This document shows positions 9,120 to 17,361 of a DNA stretch of 64,000 nt, one piece after another. Both the position numbers and the translations under genes were made by a program. Position 1 is the stretch's first letter. Each line of letters begins with the position of its first letter. Source of the stretch: Niveispirillum sp048066115. GTDB taxonomy: Bacteria > Pseudomonadota > Alphaproteobacteria > Azospirillales > Azospirillaceae. Under the pieces are notes generated by a model. It was not told the DNA's origin. It made no database searches and was given only the letters and a program-made list of their open reading frames with translations. Where the stretch lies: assembly GCF_048066115.1 (NCBI RefSeq), contig NZ_JBLTYX010000008.1, positions 186,001 to 250,000 on the forward strand, in the 5' to 3' direction.

Positions 9120-10045
9120 GTCATGGGGTCCTTCAGTTCGTGGCCGGCCAAGGCGAACAGCCCGGCCAGCGACTGCCTATCGCCCGACAGCAGGCGGCAG
9201 GTGATGCCCAGCCGGCTCAGGGCGCTTTCATAAAGCCGGCCCAGCACTGGGGCGGCGATGATGGTGATCGGCTGGCCCGGTGCGGGGCGATAGCGCGCCC
9301 GGGTGCCGACGCAATCCTGGCCGACCAGCAGTCCGGACAGGAAGGACAGTGCCCATTGCGGCCCCAGCCCGTCGCGCAGTTGCCGGCTGCGCGCCTCGAA
9401 CAGCAGATGGGGCAGGGTGGTGCCATGTTCCTCCAGCCCGCGCGCCAATCCCGTCTGGAAGGCGGGGCCGTCATCGGGCAACAGCCCCTCGGTTCCCCGC
9501 CCCAGGATGGAATGCCCATGCAGGGTGGCGAACAATTCCCCGGTCATCGCCGTCTGGAAATGCTCTACCCGTCCATCATTCAGCAGCGCCCATTTGCTGT
9601 GCGTGCCGGGCAGGCACAGGATCTGCCGGCCGCGCCCCAGATCGGGATGCGTGGCCAGCGCCCCCAGGATCTGCGTCTCCTCCCCCCGCATCACGTCGGG
9701 CGCGCCCAGCGGGTTGGTGCAGGCCAGGCCCGACGCGATGGCCACCTCATGCCCGCCCGCCGCCAGCCGCCGCATCCCGTCGCGCAGCGCCGAGGGGCCG
9801 GCCGGACACTGGATATAGGGTGCTTCCACCCATCCGATGCTGGACCCGATCATGCCGGACAGGAAGATCGGCAGGGTCCCATGCGCCGCCCGCCAGGGTG
9901 CGATCAGGTCCAGCAGCGTCGCTTCGGCCGCCCCCGGTACGGCGGCGATGCCGGGCCCGCTCACCCTGTCGGTCACGCGTCCGTCGCGGCACAGGAACAG
10001 GCGCAGATTGCTGGTGCCCCAGTCACCCGCGATGAAGCCTTTCAT
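9116..10045 (-). CDS. dgoK: 2-dehydro-3-deoxygalactonokinase
   Basis: A 309-residue ASKHA-fold sugar-acid kinase of the DgoK family. It has the phosphate-1 motif GDWGTSNLRLFL (Asp8) and the DgoK-typical LPGTHSKWALL, which supports a catalytically normal enzyme. The start at 10045 was chosen because its ATGA overlaps the stop of the upstream gene and the protein then begins MKGFIAGDWGT as in the family. It phosphorylates 2-dehydro-3-deoxygalactonate on O6 for the downstream aldolase (De Ley-Doudoroff route). It is the second of two tandem DgoK-like genes. Confidence 0.88.
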   Translation of the reverse strand: MKGFIAGDWGTSNLRLFLCRDGRVTDRVSGPGIAAVPGAAEATLLDLIAPWRAAHGTLPIFLSGMIGSSIGWVEAPYIQCPAGPSALRDGMRRLAAGGHEVAIASGLACTNPLGAPDVMRGEETQILGALATHPDLGRGRQILCLPGTHSKWALLNDGRVEHFQTAMTGELFATLHGHSILGRGTEGLLPDDGPAFQTGLARGLEEHGTTLPHLLFEARSRQLRDGLGPQWALSFLSGLLVGQDCVGTRARYRPAPGQPITIIAAPVLGRLYESALSRLGITCRLLSGDRQSLAGLFALAGHELKDPMT

Positions 10046-10992
10046 TGTCCGGTCCCCGCCAGACAATCGCCCATGCCACGCAGCGCCGTCTCATAACCGG
10101 CCACGATCGCCACCGGCACCTCCAGCATGCCCAGTGCCTCGGCATAGAGACGGCAATGCCGCTCCGCCCCGGCCAGCACCACCGGCCCCTCCAGCAACCC
10201 GCGCGCCCGATGAGCGTTGACCGCGTCTCGGGCATCGCCACCCACCATGATCCCGGCCAGGAAGGAGGATGCGGATTCGGCCGACAACCCGCCCGTCACC
10301 AGCCGGCTGCGCGCCGCGAACATCGCATGGCCCTGCGACAGGCTGGCATCGCCGGCCAGCAGCGCCACGCCATCGCGGAACGCCGCCATATCCGTTACCT
10401 CCTGCCGGTCAGGCCCCAGCGCCATGCCGCGGCCCAGCAGGCTGTGGCCCAGCAGCAGGTCGAACAGCTCCCCTTGCATGCTGGTGAAGAAGCTTTCCAC
10501 CCGGTCGCCGCATGTCGCCGCCCATTTCGGATGTGGGCCGGTCAGACAGATCAGGTGGCGTTCATCCGCCAGCCGCCTTTGCCTGCCCAGCCAGCCGAAC
10601 AGCTGCATCTCCTCCCCCCGCATCACGTCGGGCTGGCCGAAAATATTGGTGCAGCGCAGGCCCGGGGCGATGGCGATCTCCAGCCCGCGTGCGGTAAAGC
10701 GCGTCAGGTGCCGCGACAGGTCGGCGGCACCGGCCGGGCACGGGGCGTAAGCGCAGGATCGCCACCCCATCTCCGATCCGATCATGCCGGCCAGGATCAC
10801 CGGCAGGGGCCCGTGCCTGCCGATCCAGGGAGCGGCATGGGTGAAGAATTCCTCCTCCATATCCTGGCAATGGCGCACACCGCGCCCGGAAGCGGTATCC
10901 AGCACCATCGGCCCGGTGCCGTCCTGGCGGCACAGGAACAGCCGCATGGACATGGATCCCCATTCCCCGGCGATGAACACGGGTGCCCGCAT
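10042..10992 (-). CDS. Divergent DgoK paralogue (ketodeoxy sugar-acid kinase-like)
   Basis: A 316-residue DgoK-family protein and first gene of the kinase-kinase-aldolase operon. It shares the overall block order with its neighbour: LPVILAGMIGSEMGW, CTNIFGQPDVMRGEEMQ and MQGELFDLLLGHSLLGRG. Two key motifs differ. The usual DWGTS is EWGSM, and the usual GTHSKW is GPHPKW. In the ASKHA superfamily the phosphate-1 aspartate and threonine contact metal and ATP, so the protein may have altered specificity, weak activity or a regulatory or partner role. It is separated from the divergent DapA-family gene by a 268-bp promoter region. Confidence 0.8.
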   Translation of the reverse strand: MRAPVFIAGEWGSMSMRLFLCRQDGTGPMVLDTASGRGVRHCQDMEEEFFTHAAPWIGRHGPLPVILAGMIGSEMGWRSCAYAPCPAGAADLSRHLTRFTARGLEIAIAPGLRCTNIFGQPDVMRGEEMQLFGWLGRQRRLADERHLICLTGPHPKWAATCGDRVESFFTSMQGELFDLLLGHSLLGRGMALGPDRQEVTDMAAFRDGVALLAGDASLSQGHAMFAARSRLVTGGLSAESASSFLAGIMVGGDARDAVNAHRARGLLEGPVVLAGAERHCRLYAEALGMLEVPVAIVAGYETALRGMGDCLAGTGQ

Positions 10993-11260
10993 CGTTTCTC
11001 TCCCTCTAGCGATTTCAAATTTGTTTCACATTTAGCGACATTAATTTGCCCTGGCAAGGCCCATCCCGCCCCCTTCAGGTGCGACAGATCATGCGGTGTC
11101 GGGGGTTATATATTTCGGGAGTCCGCGTAAATCCCGATCGGTGCATCACTGCGACCCTGAATTTTCATGTTGCTATTTAAGCATCAAACTGTTTTAAAGG
11201 GAGCCACATCGGCCCGCAAAGCCGGTGCAACGGATATCGAAAGAACGACAGGGGTATGGG
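10993..11260. promoter_or_regulatory. Divergent promoter region of the sugar-acid genes
   Basis: A 268-bp gap between the dgoK-type operon and the DapA-family gene. It has AT-rich patches (around 11020-11045 and 11105-11115) and, close to the plus-strand gene, TGCT-ATTTA-AGCA at about 11170-11182. A ribosome-binding stretch ACAGGGGTATGGG precedes the ATG at 11261. No operator can be assigned with confidence. Confidence 0.4.
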
Positions 11261-12178
11261 ATGACCAGGATCGCCGGCGTATTTCCGGTGCTGCCGACCA
11301 TTTTCGATGCGGATGGCCGTGTCGATCGGGAGGGGTTTGCCCGCGTCGTGGACTATGTCATCGCCAGCGGGGCCGATGGCTGCGTGTTTCCAGGTCTGGC
11401 CAGCGAGTATGACGAGCTGACGCTGGATGAACGGCTGGACCTGATGGCGCTGGCCGGGGAACTGACACGTGGCCGCATCGCCTTCGTGGCCGGGGCCGGC
11501 GGGCGCAGCGATGCGGAAAGTGCCGCCCTGGCGCTGGCGGCAAAGCAGGCGGGCGCTGCCGCCCTGATGGTGGTCACCCCCCATCGCCTGGACGGGGACG
11601 AGGCCGGTCTGGCCGCTTTCTACCGCTATCTGGGCAGCGTGGCCGACACGCCCATCATGCTGCAGAACGCCCCGCGCCCCATGGGGCTGGGCCTGTCGCC
11701 CGATGCCATCCTGCGCCTGGTGGAACAGGCCCCCGCCATCCGCTATGTGAAGGAGGAGAATATGCCCTGCGGGCAGCGGATCACCGCCTTGCTGGATGGC
11801 GCCAAGGGCGGGCTGGACGGCGTGTTCGGCGGGGCCGGCGGGCGTTATATCACCGATGAGCTGGCGCGCGGTGCCACCGGTACCATGCCGGCCTGCGAGT
11901 TGGCGGAAATGCATGCCGCCATGTTCGCCGCCCACCGTGCGGGGGATGAGGGGCAGGTGCGCCGGCTGTTCGAACGGATGCTGCCCGTGCTGCTGATGCA
12001 GGCGGTGTTCCGCTGGCGCCTGACCAAGGAGGTGCTGCGCCGCCGCGGCCTGATCGACAGCGCCTTCGTCCGCGCCGCCGGCCCCGCCTTCGACGCCATG
12101 GACCATCGCGAGTTGACGCAGATGCTGCTGTTGCTGGAAGACCTGACCGGACCGCTGTCGCACCCGGCTGCCGTTTGA
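11261..12178 (+). CDS. DapA-family (class I aldolase/dehydratase) sugar-acid enzyme
   Basis: A 305-residue TIM-barrel protein of the dihydrodipicolinate synthase/N-acetylneuraminate lyase family. The Schiff-base lysine is Lys164 in RYVKEEN. Where DapA and KDG aldolases carry a catalytic Tyr (YNxP), this one reads IMLQNAP, with Gln135. Gln at this site recalls the L-2-keto-3-deoxyarabonate dehydratase of Azospirillum (VQDAP). I therefore infer a ketodeoxy sugar-acid dehydratase or aldolase, not lysine biosynthesis. Start ATG 11261 is preceded by a purine-rich site. It is followed by an enolase-superfamily dehydratase that could supply its substrate. Confidence 0.75.
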   Translation: MTRIAGVFPVLPTIFDADGRVDREGFARVVDYVIASGADGCVFPGLASEYDELTLDERLDLMALAGELTRGRIAFVAGAGGRSDAESAALALAAKQAGAAALMVVTPHRLDGDEAGLAAFYRYLGSVADTPIMLQNAPRPMGLGLSPDAILRLVEQAPAIRYVKEENMPCGQRITALLDGAKGGLDGVFGGAGGRYITDELARGATGTMPACELAEMHAAMFAAHRAGDEGQVRRLFERMLPVLLMQAVFRWRLTKEVLRRRGLIDSAFVRAAGPAFDAMDHRELTQMLLLLEDLTGPLSHPAAV

Positions 12179-12193
12179 TACCGTCTGGTATCA
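12176..12193. repeat. Perfect 18-bp palindrome at the 3' end of the DapA-family gene
   Basis: TGATACC-GTCT-GGTATCA: 7-bp arms around a 4-nt centre, starting at the TGA stop codon. It is too short and lacks a T run for a good terminator. Its symmetry fits an operator, for example for a GntR-type regulator, or a small RNA hairpin between two co-directional genes. Confidence 0.5.
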
Positions 12194-12302
12194 AGAGTCA
12201 CGGGAAATGACCTTTTCAGGCCGGCGACTGCCGGCCCGCCGCACGTGCGGCGTAAGCCAAGGGCGCAGATGCGCCCGCCCGGCGCCTGAGGGAACAGCAA
12301 AT

Positions 12303-13469
12303 ATGCCCAAAATCCACAGGATCGAGACCTTCATCGTCACCATTCCCCGCGACACGCCCTATCTGGGGCCGCTGAAGCCGGGGGAGGTGGTGAATGAGCG
12401 CGGATATCTGGTGCGCAAGGCCAACCGCACCATCTATCCCACCCAGGACCGTTCCGTCCTGGTCAAGGTGACGACGGCGTCGGGGGCGGTGGGCTGGGGG
12501 GAGACCTATGGGCTGACGGCGCCCAAGGTCATCGGCGCCCTGGTGGATGATCTGATCGAACCGCTGCTGCGCGGCCGCGACCCGCGCGATGTGCAGGTGA
12601 TATGGGAGGATCTGTACGACATTCTGCGGGTGCGTGGCTATCAGGGCGGCTTCTGGCTGGACGCGCTGGCCGCCGTGGATATTGCGCTGTGGGACCTGTG
12701 CGGCAAGCTGGCGGGCCTGCCGCTGCGCAAGCTGCTGGGCGGTGAACGGCGGTCGTCGGTTCCGGCCTATGTCTCAGGATTGCCGCGCGCCACCATCGCG
12801 GAGAAGGTGGAACTGGCCCGCGACTTCGTGGACCGTGGCTTCACCGCCATCAAGATCGCCGCCGCCGTCAGCGCCGACGGGGTGGAGGCGGAACTGGCGG
12901 CCTTGCGCGAGGGGCTGGGCCCCAAGGTCCGCCTGTTCATCGATTTCCACTGGATGTATTCGGCCGGAGAGGCGGCCAGCCTGATCCGCTGGCTGGAACG
13001 CTATGATCTGGGCCTGGCGGAAGCCCCCTGCCGGCCGGAGGATGTGGAGGGCCTGGCCGACGTCGCCCGTCAGGTCGCCGTGCCCGTGGCGGCGGGGGAG
13101 GAATGGCGGACGGTGTTCGATGCGCGTCCACGCCTGGCCGCCCGCGCCGTTTCCATCATCCAGCCGGAGATGGGCCATACCGGCGTCACCCAGTTCATGC
13201 GCATGGCGCAGCTGGCCCAGGCCCACCATGTCCACACCATGCCGCACGCCACCATCGGCCTGGGCATCTTCATGGCCGCCAGCCTGCAGGCGTCCAGCAG
13301 CATCCTGGACCTGCCTTTCCACGAATATCAGCATTCGATCTACGACCGGAATGCCGCCTTCGTGACCGGGCAACCCGCCTGCCATGCCGGTGCCTTCGAC
13401 CTGCCGCAGGGACCGGGCCTGGGGGTGGAGCCGGCGGAAGACCTCTGGCGCTATGCGATCAAGATCTGA
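12303..13469 (+). CDS. Enolase-superfamily sugar-acid dehydratase (mandelate racemase group)
   Basis: A 388-residue member of the enolase superfamily. The metal-binding and acid/base layout matches the galactonate-dehydratase type: LFIDFHWMYSAGEA (Asp and the Asp-x-His), LAEAPCRPED (Glu), VAAGEEWRTVFD (Glu), IIQPEMGHTG and the catalytic His in TMPHATIGLG. These enzymes dehydrate an aldonic acid to a 2-keto-3-deoxy acid, which fits the neighbouring DapA-family, DgoK and DgoA genes. The ATG at 12303 follows GAGGGAACAGC; longer upstream reading frames look non-coding. Galactonate is the simplest guess given DgoK/DgoA, but other aldonates are possible. Confidence 0.82.
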   Translation: MPKIHRIETFIVTIPRDTPYLGPLKPGEVVNERGYLVRKANRTIYPTQDRSVLVKVTTASGAVGWGETYGLTAPKVIGALVDDLIEPLLRGRDPRDVQVIWEDLYDILRVRGYQGGFWLDALAAVDIALWDLCGKLAGLPLRKLLGGERRSSVPAYVSGLPRATIAEKVELARDFVDRGFTAIKIAAAVSADGVEAELAALREGLGPKVRLFIDFHWMYSAGEAASLIRWLERYDLGLAEAPCRPEDVEGLADVARQVAVPVAAGEEWRTVFDARPRLAARAVSIIQPEMGHTGVTQFMRMAQLAQAHHVHTMPHATIGLGIFMAASLQASSSILDLPFHEYQHSIYDRNAAFVTGQPACHAGAFDLPQGPGLGVEPAEDLWRYAIKI

Positions 13470-13472
13470 CCC

Positions 13473-14834
13473 TTACGGGCACATCGCCTGGAACAGGGCA
13501 GTATAGCCGGTCTGCTCCTCCAGGCCGGCCGCGAAACCCAGGACCGCATCCTGGGCCTGTTCCCCGATATGCGGCCGGGCCATACGGCGGAATTTCGCCG
13601 CGAAATCCGCATCCTCCATCGGGGTCTCAACGGAGCCCGGACCGGACACCACCTCCTTGACCAGCACGGCACCCGACCGCAGGGTCAGGGTGACCCGGTT
13701 GGGCAGATGCTGCGGGAACAGGGCGGTCAGGGCCGGATCTTCCTTGACCGTCGTTCTTGCCATCAGGTCAACGGCCATCGGATCGGCGATCATCGCCGCG
13801 TCGTAGGAGGCCAGTTTGATATCGCCATCCATCAACCCCCGCGCCACATTGTAGGGCAGGCTGTGGTCGGCGGTTTCCCTGGTGGCGGGCCGCCATTTCT
13901 GCGGATCGCTGGCCAGGATGCGATAACCGATATCGGTCGTATCGATATGGATCGACGCGATATCGTCAAGGTCGGGCACCTGCGGCCTCAGTGCGATGGC
14001 GGCCCAGACCGCCGTGTGCAACTCGCCATTGGTGGGGAAGGTCTTGGTCAGGGATTTCAGGATGCGGTAATCGCCGTTTTCCGGGGTGCCGAACCGGCCG
14101 ATATCGAAATCCAGTTCGCCCGACACCTGGCGGATGAAGCCCATCTTGCCTTCGAAGATCGGCGACGGCCCGTCCATGCCATGGCGGGCCAGGCTGGCAC
14201 AGAAGATGGCGTTGCGTGCCGCATTGGCAGCCGACGCCCCCTTCCAGGCCGACAATTCGCCCGACCGGACCTGGCGCATCGCCACATGGCCGTTCAGCGC
14301 CATGTTGATGGCCTGCGCCGTCTGCGCCTCGGTCAGCTTCATCAGCCGCGATGCGGCGGCGGCCACGGAAACCAGCACATAATTCACATGGTCCCAGCCA
14401 CGCTTGTTCAGGCCTGCCGCATCCTGCAGGCGCATCTGCACCTCGTAGGCCACGGTGATGGCGGCGATCAGGTCCCGGCCCGATGCACCCTCCGCCTCAG
14501 CCACGGCCAAGCAGGCGGGGATATTGTCGCTGGGATGGCCCGGCTCCAGGCTCATATAGCCGTCATTATAGTCCAGATAACGAACCATGGTGCCGTTGGC
14601 GAAGGCGGCGATGTCCGGTGTGGTGCGCCGGTTCGTGCCGAAAACCGTAGCGGCCGGCACTGGAACCGTCGCAGCCATTGCCGTCGCGGCCATGGCGGGT
14701 GTTGATCCGTAAGCGCCTAGGGTACAGGCGAGGCTATCGACCAGCCGCTGCTTCACCCGCGTCACGACAAGCGGCGGCAACCGCTCGCCATCCAGCGTGA
14801 CGGCGTAGCGGGCGATCTGTTCGGCGATGTTCAA
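13473..14834 (-). CDS. MmgE/PrpD family protein (2-methylcitrate dehydratase-like)
   Basis: A 453-residue MmgE/PrpD-fold protein. Recognisable blocks are DSLACTLGAYG, YLDYNDGYMSLEPGHPSDN and WDHVNYV. Family members dehydrate or isomerise tricarboxylates such as methylcitrate or catalyse related reactions. I chose a TTG start at 14834: GGGAG lies 7 nt upstream and the protein then begins MNIAEQIARYAV like the family. A longer frame would run through the palindromic repeat at 14870-14903. It converges on the dehydratase gene with only 3 nt between, and lies downstream of a TonB receptor in the carboxylate island. Confidence 0.82.
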   Translation of the reverse strand: MNIAEQIARYAVTLDGERLPPLVVTRVKQRLVDSLACTLGAYGSTPAMAATAMAATVPVPAATVFGTNRRTTPDIAAFANGTMVRYLDYNDGYMSLEPGHPSDNIPACLAVAEAEGASGRDLIAAITVAYEVQMRLQDAAGLNKRGWDHVNYVLVSVAAAASRLMKLTEAQTAQAINMALNGHVAMRQVRSGELSAWKGASAANAARNAIFCASLARHGMDGPSPIFEGKMGFIRQVSGELDFDIGRFGTPENGDYRILKSLTKTFPTNGELHTAVWAAIALRPQVPDLDDIASIHIDTTDIGYRILASDPQKWRPATRETADHSLPYNVARGLMDGDIKLASYDAAMIADPMAVDLMARTTVKEDPALTALFPQHLPNRVTLTLRSGAVLVKEVVSGPGSVETPMEDADFAAKFRRMARPHIGEQAQDAVLGFAAGLEEQTGYTALFQAMCP

Positions 14835-14869
14835 TAGGGGTCTCCCGAGGGGGTTTTGCTTCTCCGTTC

Positions 14870-14903
14870 CCCCGTCATCCCGGCGAAAGCCGGGATGACG
14901 GGG
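14870..14903. repeat. Perfect 15-bp hairpin repeat with GAAA tetraloop
   Basis: Arms 14870-14884 and 14889-14903 are exact inverted copies (CCCCGTCATCCCGGC and its complement) around GAAA. It lies between two minus-strand genes and has no following T run. The same GTCATCCCGGCGAAAGCCGG core begins and ends the 121-bp elements at 22994 and 30002, so this is a short member of that family. Confidence 0.85.
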
Positions 14904-14934
14904 AGGGGCTTTCATTTGAGCAGGCTCCGAACCC

Positions 14935-17085
14935 TTACAGCTTCCAGCCAACCGTCGCGCCGAAGGTGCGCGGCGGGCTGTAGGAGCCGAAATTGGCCCC
15001 CAGGAACACGACCTGGTGGGTGCGGGTCACTTCCTGGGTCAGGTTCTTGCCCCACAGCGACAGGGTCCAATTTCCCGACGCGGCGCTGTAGGTGGCACGG
15101 GCATCGACGAACTGTGTCGACGGGCGCCGTTCCGGCCCGACATTGGAATTATCGTCGAAGATCATGCTCTCATAGCGATAATCGACTGCGAACAGCAGGC
15201 CGGCCCCATCGCCCAGCGACGCCTCGTACGACGGCGACAGCACGATCTTGTGCCTGGGCGTGCGCGATATGCGGTTGCCGGCGAAATCTACCCCCGGCTC
15301 AGGCGCGAACTCGTCAAAGGTCGCGTCGGTATAGGCATAGGCGGCGGCCAGCCGTGCACCGGTGAACGGGCTCCAGGTCAGTTGCGTCTCATACCCTTTG
15401 ATCGTGGCCTTGCCGGCATTTTCCGTGACGATGGACAGGTCGGGCAGGGTCCGCATCGTCTGCAGGTCGGTGTACTTCATCACATAGAGCGTGTTGTTCC
15501 AGATCAGATGCCCGTCCAGGAAGCTGCTTTTCTGGCCGACCTCGTACTGGGTGGCGAATTCCGGCTCGAACCCGTCGGCGGCACTGGCGGCCGACGACGG
15601 CGTATCCTGGAAACCGCCGCTCTTGAAGCCTCTGGACACCATGGCATAGAGCTGGTGGTCGCGGTCCAGCTTGTATTGAGCACCGCCGCGCCAGGTCCAG
15701 GCGTCATAGCTGTCGGACACGCTGACAGCGAACCGCTCCGTCCCGCGCAGCACGGCGGTGCCGGCGGTGTTGGAGATGCTGTAATCCTTCTCATCCTTGG
15801 AATAGCGCAGGCCGCCGATCAGGGAGAATTGCTCGCCCAGTGGCACGGTGACATCGCCGAAGGCGGCATAGGAATTCAGCTTGGCCGCCTGGGTATAGAT
15901 CTCCGTGGCCGGCCGTCCCTGGTCGATGACCAGCGTATCGACGCGGTCGGTCTCATTGTTGAAATTATAGAGCCCGGCCACCCACTGGATCGTGCTGTCG
16001 GGCAGGGAATTCAGCCGCACCTCATGGCTGGAGAACTGGCTGTCCTCGTCATTGCCGCCGCTGATGTTCAGGCGGTTGGTCGGCGGATGGCCGCCATCGA
16101 AATCATAGGCGACATGGTAGTCCAAGTCGCGGTAGGAGCCCAGATAGGTGACGCTGGCGAATGGCAGGTCCCAGTCCAGCTGGCCGCGCACCCCCCAGGT
16201 GTCGCGATCCTGGTAGCCCTCGTCCGACCCCGCCGTATGCTTGCGGTCGCGATCGACGGTCCAGAGCGCGCGGCGGGGATCGGTCGGGTCCAGGTCCAGC
16301 GTATGCTGGGCGGGACCCGTGGCGCGGTCGCGCGTGCCATCCACGCCCAGCAGGACGCGCACCGTCTCCGACGGTTCGCCATAAATCTGGAACCGGCCGC
16401 TGCGCGTATCCTGGTCCTCCACCCGGCCGTCGGTGAAGGTATTCTTCACGTAACCATCATGGGTGCGCCAAGCGCCGCTGGCGCGTGCCGCCCACTTGCC
16501 CTCGGCCAGCGGGATATTGGCATAAGCCGCCGCCTCCAGCCGTTCGTAATTGCCCACTGTCCCCTCGGCCCCGGCATCGGTGCGGTCCAGTTCCGGGCGG
16601 TTGCTGACGACATTGATGGCGCCGCCCACGACGTTGCGGCCATAGAGCGTGCCCTGCGGGCCCTTCAGCACCTCGATCCGCGACACGTCGAACGCATCGA
16701 AGGCCACTGCCGCCGGACGGCCCATATAGACCTCGTCCAGGAACACGGCGGAGCTGGGGTCACCGGCGGCACCACGGTCGCTGGACCCGATGCCGCGGAT
16801 GCTGACGCGCGGCTGCGACGCGGGGAAGGCATCGAAATTCAGGCCCGGCGTGCGGCTGGCGATATCGTCGATCTGGCGCAGACGGGCCTGGGCGATCTCT
16901 TCGGCGCTGAACGCCGTCACCGTGACCGGCACGTCCTGCAGGCGCTCGCTGCGGCGCTGTGCGGTAACGATGATCTCCTCCAGCACGGCGGGGCCTGCCG
17001 CTTCCTGGGCCAGGGCGGCACCGGCCGACAGCAGAATGGCGGCGGACGTCCCACAGGCCAGGGCCTGGCGGCTGAAAACTCTCAT
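14935..17085 (-). CDS. TonB-dependent receptor of the carboxylate island
   Basis: A 716-residue receptor with a signal peptide (ends AALAQE), plug start EEIIVTAQRRSERLQDVP, FLDEVYMGRP and VSRIEVLKGPQGTLYGRN, and a barrel ending TVGWKL. The ATG at 17085 was preferred to an upstream one because AGGGAGG lies 5 nt before it. It is divergent from a CitMHS-family transporter, so outer- and inner-membrane uptake of the same compound are probably expressed from one regulatory region. That region shares a 15-bp motif with the AtuA promoter. The ligand is unknown; a carboxylate or terpenoid acid is the contextual guess. Confidence 0.88.
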   Translation of the reverse strand: MRVFSRQALACGTSAAILLSAGAALAQEAAGPAVLEEIIVTAQRRSERLQDVPVTVTAFSAEEIAQARLRQIDDIASRTPGLNFDAFPASQPRVSIRGIGSSDRGAAGDPSSAVFLDEVYMGRPAAVAFDAFDVSRIEVLKGPQGTLYGRNVVGGAINVVSNRPELDRTDAGAEGTVGNYERLEAAAYANIPLAEGKWAARASGAWRTHDGYVKNTFTDGRVEDQDTRSGRFQIYGEPSETVRVLLGVDGTRDRATGPAQHTLDLDPTDPRRALWTVDRDRKHTAGSDEGYQDRDTWGVRGQLDWDLPFASVTYLGSYRDLDYHVAYDFDGGHPPTNRLNISGGNDEDSQFSSHEVRLNSLPDSTIQWVAGLYNFNNETDRVDTLVIDQGRPATEIYTQAAKLNSYAAFGDVTVPLGEQFSLIGGLRYSKDEKDYSISNTAGTAVLRGTERFAVSVSDSYDAWTWRGGAQYKLDRDHQLYAMVSRGFKSGGFQDTPSSAASAADGFEPEFATQYEVGQKSSFLDGHLIWNNTLYVMKYTDLQTMRTLPDLSIVTENAGKATIKGYETQLTWSPFTGARLAAAYAYTDATFDEFAPEPGVDFAGNRISRTPRHKIVLSPSYEASLGDGAGLLFAVDYRYESMIFDDNSNVGPERRPSTQFVDARATYSAASGNWTLSLWGKNLTQEVTRTHQVVFLGANFGSYSPPRTFGATVGWKL

Positions 17086-17361
17086 TCGATCCTCCCTTAA
17101 AGGCTCTTGTACCCGGTTATTGCCGGTTATGGGGGCCACCTTATGCATGCTGGATGCTATTGGTCAACAGATTGGATGCAAAATTTATTCGATATGGATG
17201 TTGTTCTTGACGAAGTGGCGCCATCCGCACAGGATGCACACCGACGGATGGCGATGCCCCGTTACCCATTACAAGAGCCCTATGGCGCCAAGACCGCCCT
17301 TTGATGCCTGATAGCGGGGCGTCGGGTCGGCTGGCGACCATGGCGGCGGGGAGAATGTGCC
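17086..17361. promoter_or_regulatory. Divergent regulatory region with candidate operator
   Basis: A 276-bp gap between the TonB receptor and the CitMHS gene. At 17167-17181 it contains ACAGATTGGATGCAA, identical over 15 bp to 21214-21228 upstream of the AtuA-like gene. TGGATGC occurs twice here, at 17151 and 17173. The match suggests a shared regulator for the two transcription units. Confidence 0.65.

Noticed and set aside
14835..14951. An N-terminal extension of the MmgE/PrpD protein beginning upstream at 14951
   Set aside because: The extra residues translate the palindromic repeat at 14870-14903 and part of the TonB receptor end; a TTG with a good ribosome site at 14834 gives the family N-terminus.
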